64,000 nt of DNA from Marthasterias glacialis (Eukaryota; Echinodermata; Asteroidea; Forcipulatida; Asteriidae): contig OU452222.1 of assembly GCA_911728455.2 (NCBI GenBank), positions 13,867,201 through 13,931,200 of the forward strand, read 5' to 3'. The translations under genes were made by a program, and so were the position numbers. How positions within the stretch are numbered: the stretch's first letter is position 1; the number at the start of each line of letters is the position of its first letter. A model generated the notes under the pieces. That model was not told the DNA's origin, made no database searches, and saw nothing but the letters and a program-made list of their open reading frames with translations. Shown here one piece after another: positions 11,105 to 21,100 of the stretch.

Positions 11105-13629
11105 ACGAGTGGGTCCCCCCCCCCCCTTTTACACTGTACAGAGTGTGGTGTTAAAAATCATGTAAATAATGCATTGGCTTCAAATGACATCTTCCAATTC
11201 TAAAGTGATGATTTTTCGGTAAGCCATGACACTAAAAACATACAGGGAGGCAGTTGAAAGATTTTCGCCAATACTTTGTATCTTTTTTTCTAAAAGCATA
11301 CACGAAACTGTATTGTTGTCATGTAACTGTAACAAGTAAAGACATTTCGAGAGTAATAGATGTGCGATAATAAATAATCAATTAATGGTTTTGTTTGTAC
11401 ACAACGAACATAACTAGCTCTTTTTCTTGTCCATTAATTTGTGTTGAATATTCAAACATTTCTGACGAGACAGGTTAGATTTATCTTTTCGGATTAGATG
11501 CCCTACATAAGAACTTGCAAGATGTTATCAGTACTAGCCATTTTCTGGCTGACATGAGAAACCAACGAACCAGCCAAGTGCTTTTGAAATAAATACAGTG
11601 ATTATGTAAACGGTATTGCGCAACACCCGCGGCTGACTATAGCGCACAAAAGAACAAAGCACCCCCATGCAATGCATTGGGATCACACGGTGTACCAGAC
11701 CGTACACTCCATAAAGCATGAAACAAACACACTACGCATTACGTTTTAACATGCAGACAATATTGTTCTACATGTTCTTCCGTCTGCTTCGCTCTCTTTC
11801 CCTGTCGTGATTTGCCTCAAAAGACCATTACCAGACGGGGTTATTTCGAGACTTTGTTGTGTACAAGTGCAACTCTTGACAGTGTAAGGATTCTCCATTG
11901 CATCTGACGGCATGTATCAACAACTCAAGCTGTCGATTTACCATGCATACCATTGCTGATCGGGACTATGCAGTCTGGAAAAATTACAATCGCGTTCTGG
12001 TTACGGAGAGATTACACAAAAAACACTACTGCCAAACCAAGGAATTTTGTGAAGGAATTTACAGCAGTGAATTGGAAATGAATAACAAGACGTGAGAAAT
12101 GCTTTTGGAGAGAGGTTACATTGACTCTGATGGGAACCTCGACAGTGAGGACAATATTCACAACACAGAGCATTGAAAGAACTACACATGGTAAGTTCCC
12201 CTTTTCTATAAAATTGCAGACATACTGCGTCTGACTCTTTGACCGTCATTTTTGACCGTATGGGGGCGCTTTCTACGGCTAATTTCCTTGCATCGTAACA
12301 GTTTTATCTTATTTTGATTGTCTGTTGTTTTCTGGTAACAATGGCAAAATACATAATAAGAATTGCAACAATTGAAAACCAGTTCGTTTTTACTTGTTTT
12401 GCATCACACACAAAATTTGGTTCATACACGCCCTCACGCGGTCAAAAACACTGCGATCTGCCCAAGATCCTAACTAAACCGAAATATGATGTCTCTTTAA
12501 TAATAAACAACAAACGGCATTTGTATGGCGTCCTTGACCCAAACTGGGTCTCGAGGCACTCGTGACAAAAAATGAGGAATTCCTCCTTTTCCGAAAATAT
12601 CAGAAATGCTCAACATTCGGACAGTGTCGTTGATGATCGGACATTTCTTTTGTTGATAAAAATTCAAAACAATTTGCAGACACGTCCCATTATCGTTTAT
12701 CTTTTCTCCCCCCCCCCCCACAAATCCAACACCATATTTGAATATACTTGTAACATTTTTACAAACTGATCATCCCAGGCTTTTTGAAAGTAAACGAAGC
12801 CCATTTTTTATCCAACGACATCATCCACCGTCGGTGTCAAGTAATGAATTATTATACTTGCGTCATAATCTATGTTTAGCTTTGGATGATGCCTGACCTA
12901 AGATTTTGTAACAAGAGTCGTCAGGGAAACTTTGGTAAGAGAACCAGACTATTCTGACCACCGTTGTGTAGGTCCCTTTTTACTCGTATAGTAATCACTC
13001 TGCGACGAATTACTCGTATCACGTCAATTATCTTGATTGATAATCTCAACCGACAAATGCGTAAAAAAGAATTTCTAACAAGAAGCGGCTTTTATGGTCA
13101 ACCTTCTTGCCGTCTTGTTTTGGAGAAATAGGGTACCAACCAAAATGAAATAAAGTTGACACTTTTGCAACTCGTGCCTCGTTGGTTTTTGTTGCGTGGA
13201 AAATAAAATAAATGTTCGTTTCGCATGAACGCTAAAATCTAAATCATCGGTACACAGTTTATCAAACAAAAAGGGTTGCATTAATTAGTCACTTTGTTCA
13301 AATACTACAAACAAGACATAAAATGAAAACAATTGAAACCAAGACTGCAATTGTTATTTTTATTAAATCAACAGCATCTGAGATCCTTTACAGGACTACA
13401 TGAAAGGCATTTGAACTCGCTACCTGCTAACAATCTGTTCGTATTTGTTCCTTTAATTAACATGCCCCCTGTTCACAATTTAAATTTATGAACTGTAGCT
13501 GTAAAGTTCTATACTAGCTTCATGTTCTCTTTAGGAGGGCTTAAACTAAAATAAAAAACTAAATAAAAACCACAATAATATAAAAAAACTAAAAAACTAA
13601 TTGTTGTCATACGTGCAGCGTAATATTAA

Positions 13630-13652
13630 GCGTCTTGACCCAAGTAGCGTAT
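13630..13652 (-). repeat. single antisense copy of the minisatellite sub-unit
   Basis: gcgtcttgacccaagtagcg is the reverse complement of the 17.2-kb minisatellite phrase. A solitary copy 3.5 kb away suggests the phrase is part of a dispersed repeat. Confidence 0.5.
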
Positions 13653-14110
13653 TGACGTCAATGACTCCCTGTGTCTTTTATCATTAAAAAGATAAATACA
13701 TTTAAAAATAGAAAATGGTTTTGTGCTCCATCGCCTCACAGATAGTCACATGGATATACTGGTACTTGTCCGTGAGAACGTTCTTCATTTCCTATTCGTT
13801 TCTTCACATCTCCTTCAGCATGGAATTTGATTAAAACAGTCATAAAAATATTGTGTTAGATTCATTATTACAACTGACACAACTAACTTTGCTAAGAAAT
13901 AAGAGTTACAATTATTTACAACGCGTCACGGGTTGATACGGTAGGTGGTGGACCAAAATCCTTACTTCGGAACAACAGAGGTTCGGATCAGACACAAATG
14001 GTAAACATCGACCCTTTTTAGTCCGTACGTGCTAGTGCTGCGCGCCGCCCTTGATTGGGACGCTGTGTCAGTACAAGGTTTTCATGGAAAAGCTGTTTAT
14101 GTGAACAGGC

Positions 14111-14370
14111 CTTATTTTCGACTGCAAGAGGGCGCCCTTTGGGGTAGATTGGGAGCCAAACCATAGAAAATTAATAGTGTAGTAAACCAGATGCAGTTAG
14201 ACTTCTAATAAAGCAGATATTGTACAACTTTTGAGGTTTTTTTATTGACAGTTTTACAGTGTGAATCAGTGTAAAATATTTGCTTGGGATATTTGTATTT
14301 TTAATGTTTCGAAATATTTTTGTACTTTCAAAATGGAATTAATAGTGCGCCCTCTTGCTGTCAAAAATAC
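14111..14370. mobile_element. MITE-like inverted-repeat element
   Basis: A sequence ending in GCAAGAGGGCGC near 14123-14134 is matched in reverse complement by GCGCCCTCTTGC near 14347-14358, with the pairing extending to about 24 bp per arm. The interior is AT-rich and non-coding. It lies downstream of the SRCR gene. Confidence 0.5.
14241..14246 (-). terminator. candidate poly(A) signal of the PAN-EGF-SRCR gene
   Basis: TTTATT on the + strand (AATAAA on -) lies about 550 bases beyond the stop codon at 14795. It is the nearest canonical hexamer I found on that side. If used, the 3' UTR contains the inverted repeat at 14389-14617. Confidence 0.35.
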
Positions 14371-14388
14371 TGCCTATTGAGTGTCTTG

Positions 14389-14617
14389 CTCAACGATTAA
14401 TTACACAATTCCCCGACAGGACAGCATGGTGAGTTTAAAGTGTGGTAGACACCGAAACTGCACGGTCAATAGTTTAATGCGTTTATATCAGCAGGGTTTG
14501 TTTGTCTGACCTTTCAGTATTTAGTTCAGTTCTGTTTAGTTGCAAATTATACCATGAGTATTTTCTACATCGTTTTGTCATGCTGTCCTGTCGGGAAAAA
14601 AATTGTCAATCGTTGAG
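14389..14617. mobile_element. foldback element with about 38-bp arms
   Basis: The arm 14389-14428 (CTCAACGATTAATTAC... CCGACAGGACAGCATG) is the reverse complement, with few mismatches, of 14579-14617 (CATGCTGTCCTGTCGGG... AATCGTTGAG). The interior of about 150 bp has no open frame of note. The element is about 229 bp long. Confidence 0.7.
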
Positions 14618-14794
14618 GAAGACTAACATAAAAAGTAAAACACACGACGGTTTTTCTGTGTCTTTTCGTACAAAAGCTTGCTGGCTGTCAGCATCCCAGC
14701 AATGGTGGCGCGGCGCGCGCACGGGCTAAATAATATCGTCCTATAATGGGGGTTATATATTTAAACAATCAGTTAGTAACTTCAATTAACACAA

Positions 14795-15111
14795 TTAATA
14801 GATATTACACTTGACACCGGCATCTTCGTGATGACCACAATTATGGCCCTCCCCTAAAATGTAAGTACAATCCCAAAGGCTTGTCTCCGTTCCAGTACAT
14901 TCTACGTTATCGAGGTGTATGTTTCCTGTACCTTGTCCGAAAGAAGCACTCTGCAAGGCCTCAGAAGCGGATTGGTAGCCGAGTTGTTTGCAGACAACGT
15001 GTCCGTCACTTAAACCCCACCCGTCGTCGCAAACCGTGCCCCACTGCCCGTTATATAGCACCTCCACGCGGCCTTCATTTGGGCTGGCACCACTGATCAG
15101 ACGCACATCAT
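14795..15111 (-). CDS. exon 7: SRCR domain 2 and stop
   Basis: The exon starts in phase 1 (G+AT = Asp) and reads [78 protein letters not shown], then TAA. All six type-A cysteines are present and the protein ends three residues after the last one, so no membrane anchor follows. Confidence 0.9.
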
Positions 15112-18100
15112 CTTGGCAAAGAATGTAAAAAGAATACAATACTACAAATGGGTTTCATTTTTTATTTGTAACATAAAAAACATTTAGTTTTAAAGACGTG
15201 AATTCATACGCGCGAGTTTCGTTATTGAAGTCATGAACGCATTAATGATCAGAACCCTTTAAAGGGGCTGTGTCGTCATGATTATAGAAGTAAATGGAAT
15301 AACCCAGTTATTACGCGCGCATGCGCGCCGGCGGGCTCATCGCAGTTTGACAAACATAGCATCCTTTGTGATTTGACCGCAAGCGCGCGCGTGTGCAGTA
15401 TCTGGGTGAGAGTTCATCCGTCCATGCACAACCACAGGCCCCGTTCAAATTAAAGGGACTGTATCGTCATGATTACAGTAGTAAATGAAATAATCCAGCT
15501 ATTACGCGCGGGTGCGCGCTGCCGCCGGTCACTTCCCAGTTTGACAAAGAGGGCGCCATTTGTGATTTGACCGCAAGCGCGCGCACAAGCACAGCCATAG
15601 GCCTGCTTAACTTGACGATACAGCCCCTTTGAGTTTACGGAACTATCATTATGACTTCGCTCGCATTATGAAATATTAAAGTTATCGTGTCAAATTAACT
15701 TGGCCCGTATTCAGTGCGTCACCAAGAGTGCACATTTTTAAAAATTGGCATCCTTTGCAACGTAAAAACATAGTCGTCCTTTTAGTTTTGAACAAGTAAC
15801 GCACAGAGTCGACGAGTGAAAGACTTAGCGCATGACTCGAATGTGATCCAGATGTGAACAGTCGTAGTTAACTCATAAAACAATCAGTCGCGGAAAGTTG
15901 CCACGGCAAAAGTCCAGGGCTGAGGCTTTTGCCATTTTGGTATCGTTGAAGCTTGATATAATTAATATGATCTCATTATAAACAAATCATTGTATACCAA
16001 TACACTCGTTACAAGTGTTGTAACAGTTCAGATCCCGTTACACTCACTATGTTTATCAATCACAATGAACCCGAAGAATGTTGTGTGTGTCGTTATCTCT
16101 GCGCACTTTTGCTTTGATGCAATTTATCCGCGCTGCCATTTTCAGTTGGATGGCAAATTTTAGCTTTCTCATTGATTGATCTGGTTAATGGTATGGCATT
16201 GATACTCTTATGTCCACAGCTGAAATAGAGGGCGTGCACACTAAGCGGACACAGACGATAGTTTGAGCTCAGCATGAGTCCCTATACTGCAGAGAATTGC
16301 ATGTAAAAACTTACCGTTAAGATAACATTCTACGCTTGAATCTTCAGTATGTGAACAAGCATGAGAGGTCCAGCCGGCATGCGGACAATCATGAAGGGCA
16401 TGTTCGCTTCCTAGACAGCCTGTATCATCTAGGAGTATCGGCCCGGTGCCTTGCCCGTGGTATGCGCTTCCCCAGTACTGAGTTGCATACGGATAACCCA
16501 CTTGACGGCAGGCGACGTCGGCGTCGTTCTTGTCCCACGCATCGTCACACACGGTGCCCCACTGGCCGTCGTGAAACACCTCCACCCTACCGGAGTTGGG
16601 CCCTGAACCGCCGACCAGTCGCAACTGCGGTTCTGAAATTTGTAAGAGAGAAGAAAGTGTTAGTGATCAGGGAAAGAAATACACTATTGACATTCACAAT
16701 TTCCTTGCCAGCCGTCTACAAGCCTTTGTTTCAACGTACTGCCCAGTTTCCATTGGTGGTCATCCTATCATTTTAAAAACCAAAGGGTTTACCAAACTGT
16801 GCTTCGGTGTCATATTTTGCAAATAAATTTTTGTGGTTTTGTTTACTTATTTGTAATTTTTTTTTTCATTTAAATATCAATCACTATTTTTGTTTCCCCC
16901 ATATAAATTAAACGGACACCCACTTGTCTCGCAGGAAGTTCCTGTGTAGTCGGTAACACACGCACACGTGAAGTTGTTCACCCCATCGACACACGAACCG
17001 CCATTCATACATAGATCTGAACTGCAATCATTGATATCTATGTATATGCAAAGACAAAGAACACAAAATATGAAGAAAACAAACCGTTACATTTTGTATA
17101 AAGTGATGATACAGCTTAATACTGACCAAAAAATGAATACTTGATAACTGTTGAGTGTATTTGATAGTCTTGAGTCAAGACGCTACTCAGCGGTCAAGAC
17201 GCTACTTGGGCAAGATGCTAGTTGGGTGAGGACGCTATTTGGGTCAATAAGTTACTTGGGTCAAGACGCTACTTGGGCAAGATGCTCTTTGGGTTAGGAC
17301 GCTATTTGGGTCAATAAGTTACTTGGGTCAAGACGCTACTTGGGCAAGATGCTATTTGGGTCAGGACGCTATTTGGGTCAATAAGTTACTTGGGTCAAGA
17401 CGCTACTATATTTATTGTTCACATTATTACTTGGATGGTCATTTCTCGATGTATTGATCAAAGAGATGCCGCATACTTGTTTCTCTTCATTCAACCGTTT
17501 GTACTGTAGTTGACGTTGAACCTGGTTCTACCAGGTTGCAAAACCGCATCGACCCCACAGCATGAAAGCTGTCACACGTGGTGTATGATGTACTTACACT
17601 GTATAAGTTTGTCTATGCTTGGCCAACTAGGATCTCTGGACAAGTCTATGGCATTGATATAGTTCCATGCATTGCATGTACATACAAAAATGGATAATAA
17701 TTATTATACGTACTTGTTTCACATGAGATTCCCGTATAGCCAGCAACACACGTACACTGAAAGCTGCCTAACCCCTCAGCACACGTTGCTCCATTCATAC
17801 ATGGGTTGGGACTACATTCGTCAATGTCTTAAAGGGGGAGAAAAAACATGTTTTAATAAGAGAATAAAATAGTGGAGACTCGGTCTTAAACAGCCGTTTA
17901 AAACCGGCAGGGTCGTGTGTGTAATAAAGGACCGCGCCTGCAATTAGTGTTTAAACGGCAGCTTGCCGAAGGCGAGGTCCTTTATCGCGCAGCCACGACA
18001 CTGCAGGGTTACAAACGGCCGTTTAAGACCGAGACGCTCTTTCGTTCACATTCATAAATGCTCTTTTTGTTAAGCGTAAATGTATGAAAATCTGTAACAC

Positions 18101-21100
18101 GTTTCTGTGTTGTGAATTTGTTCACTTTCTGTCAGGCTCCATTTCGCGCGTTCAAAGCTCCAGCTGCTCCAGCTGTTTCTTTTATCACCAGTTTAAAACC
18201 GATCTTATGGTATAGTTTATCATGACAAAATTTGTCGATATCTAGACCATCATAAACCTCGTTCCACAGCTGAACGTGTGCGTCCCCAGGGGTCGATTTC
18301 ACAAAGAGTAAAGATTGATCGCAACTGCAAATCAGTCTTAATTGCTAAGCAAGGTGTGATGTCACAAAACAAATCACAATGGTAATACTGACTACTCATC
18401 TAAAGATGAATCTTAGTGCTTTGTGAAATCGACCCCAGGCCACAAAACCGTTTTGCGCGTAAAAAAGTATTGGCGAAGTTGTCTATGGTGGCGAGAGTTG
18501 TTTAAAATAGGTATTAAACGGTCATCTGACCACCTTTCAACCAATAGAACTGCCCAAATTGTCCCAAACTCTCCGAGATATTTATGAAAAGAAGATTGTA
18601 TTATGACATGACCGAAAAGTCGACTCGACTCTTAACCGTTGAACAGTCTTTTGTTTGATAAATTGATACGGTACCCGTTTCACAAGAATGACCAGTGTAG
18701 CCAGTAACACAAGTACATGTGAAGATGTACATTCCATCATTACAGGTTGCTCCGTTCAGACATGAGGCAGCTAAACAGTCGTCGATATCTGATTCAATGA
18801 AAAAAAAATCGAACAAAACTAATCAGTGAATTTATCGTTAAGCAAAAATCAAGTAACTCAGTCAAGTTTATGCAAATAACGTGTGCCCATACTAGGAATT
18901 TATCAATTGTTCAATTTTGTTGCAATTCTTCAGAGAAAAAACATCTATATTAATCTCTTCCAGGTAGAAGTGTCGAATCTGAAAAGAGTCGATTGTACTC
19001 GACGTTTCGACCAGTAGGTTCTGAGTCGTCATCAGGAGACTGATGTCCATTGATGACTACCGCAGAGCACACCGGTCGTTAACGCTGAGTACAAGAACAA
19101 CTGGCTCTTTTCAGAGCCAACATTTCTTCCTCTAGCAGAGATGTATACAATATTCTGTTCCCGAGAAAATCACACCAATAGGGATCTCCGCCATGCATTT
19201 TAAAACCTTGTTCACAGCTGTTACCTTTAAGTTTTATAACTCTTGAATTGATGTGGAAATTGACACAAAATGTAAACATTTCCCACAACGACCAGTGTCT
19301 TGCTTGCCAGAAAGACCCTGGATTGTACAAGGGCACTTTTCTAGTAGTCATACATTATTAAAAGCATGTGGATGACATTGAATGAGTAGACAGTGCTGTT
19401 GATATGACAGAAATTTTGTTGGGTTGTTTGTTTGCTTGTTTTTTTTTTTTTTTTTCTTGATGTGGAGTTATACGACTCCATTTATTCAAAATCCATCAAA
19501 TTCATCACAAACACAGCCACCCATAATGGAACAATCAATCAATATATACAATTAGGTGACATATATACAATAGCTTGAGTTATGTACAAAGGTTATTTAC
19601 AAATATTTACAAATTTGAGAAGGAGTGGTGAAACTAGATAAAATAAATTATACACAAACACATGCACATGCTTCTATTGTTAACTGTTGTTAAATGTTCA
19701 GGTACTTTCATATTTGTTATACCTAATGCTTCATTTGTCATGTAAACTGGTTTCCCGCAACTTCATCTTTTTAGGTATAATTATATTACATAATCGTTGT
19801 TGTTGTTGTTGTTGCTGTTTTTTTCTTTTAGTTTTCAATTAACATACCTCATAACAAACTCTGAAAAGTTCATCACACTAAGTTGTCTCGTTTTATTTTT
19901 AGTGGAAACAACGAAAACAGTGAGGTATTGTCAAGGAAGGATATTGTGCATTTTCATAAACGTGATGATTTTCATTGCAGTATAAACAACAATGGGGATC
20001 TTTGTGATCTTTGGTTGTTTTTTTTTTTCTTCTGGTCAGCGTTTCCGACGGAAATATATCTATCTTGAAATTTGTACCGTATTGTATAATCAGTGATCTT
20101 TCAGTTTGGACCTAATCAGTTTTAGATTTACTTGTCTTCATTGAATTTATTTGTTTGTTTGTTTATTTATTTATGTTAAAAACCGAATCCGTAAGAGTAT
20201 TCTGAATCAAATTCTTACCTGGGATTAGTTTGGTCTTGGCGGCCCTCTGAGAGAAAAAAGAAAAACAATCAAAAGAAGTTGGTACTTGTCAGCGTCTGCT
20301 TGTTTTGTTTTTGCATTAAAAACTAGTTCATTCATATTTCAGTAAGTGTTTATTGTGTTTCTACCTGTAATTTTTCACTGATTGAATTTGCGCGGTATTT
20401 TTGTTTGAAGCCCCTCAGCTCAACATTGGTAAGAAGAAAACATAAATGTTCACAGATTTACATATACCTTTAATAAATGGTGTTTACTTTCCATGAAATA
20501 TTTCTGCCTGAAATGTTATCGATTTTGACTAATAAATGAAATAAGATCCAAAATTAGTTTTCTTCTCAGTGAGACATTAACTTTGCATTTATAAGGAATG
20601 CGTACAGAAATGTTGAATGCATTTTTACCGTTTTCTCGCAAATGAAACAATGAAATGAGCTGACATTTTCACAGGCTGGTTTACATACAAGTATCTTGGT
20701 TTGTGCAAAGAATTGAAGCATTTACAGTCAGTTTAATGTTGAGCTGGGGCTTTAAAGAAAATATCGCAAGCAGGATGTATTTCGCGGTAAGTTCAACAAG
20801 AGGATTCACCTTTATAAACTAACTCGACTCATTAGCGAAAAAAATAAATGTACTAAAAAAATGAAAATATAGATGAAAATAAATCTCAGGACAATTTGGT
20901 ACCATGGAGTAATCTTGCTTCATGGCTTTCCTTTCCACATTGTGCGTTGTGAGTATTTCGAATCATTAATTTTCTCACTAGATTATTCCGAAGGTGCCTG
21001 TTGCGCTCGGTGTACGAGGTTAAATCACAAAGTACCGCGAGTTCTGTAGTGAATGCCTTTTAACAGTAATACATGTACATGCATCTCCGTGGCAGTTTAA

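Larger units (their letters stand above)
10845..14110. other. intergenic, no gene seen
   Basis: This is the space between the two convergent genes. It is AT-rich with frequent stops in all frames. It holds a hairpin at 11060-11104, short C-runs near 11117 and 12709, an A-rich stretch near 13540-13600 and a lone copy of the 67-bp minisatellite phrase near 13631. I see no exon with both splice sites and a recognisable product. Confidence 0.5.

Noticed and set aside
19079..19351. 90-codon frame on the - strand
   Set aside because: Next to a retroelement-like end, no recognised domain, and lies in an intron of a gene on the same strand without phase fit.
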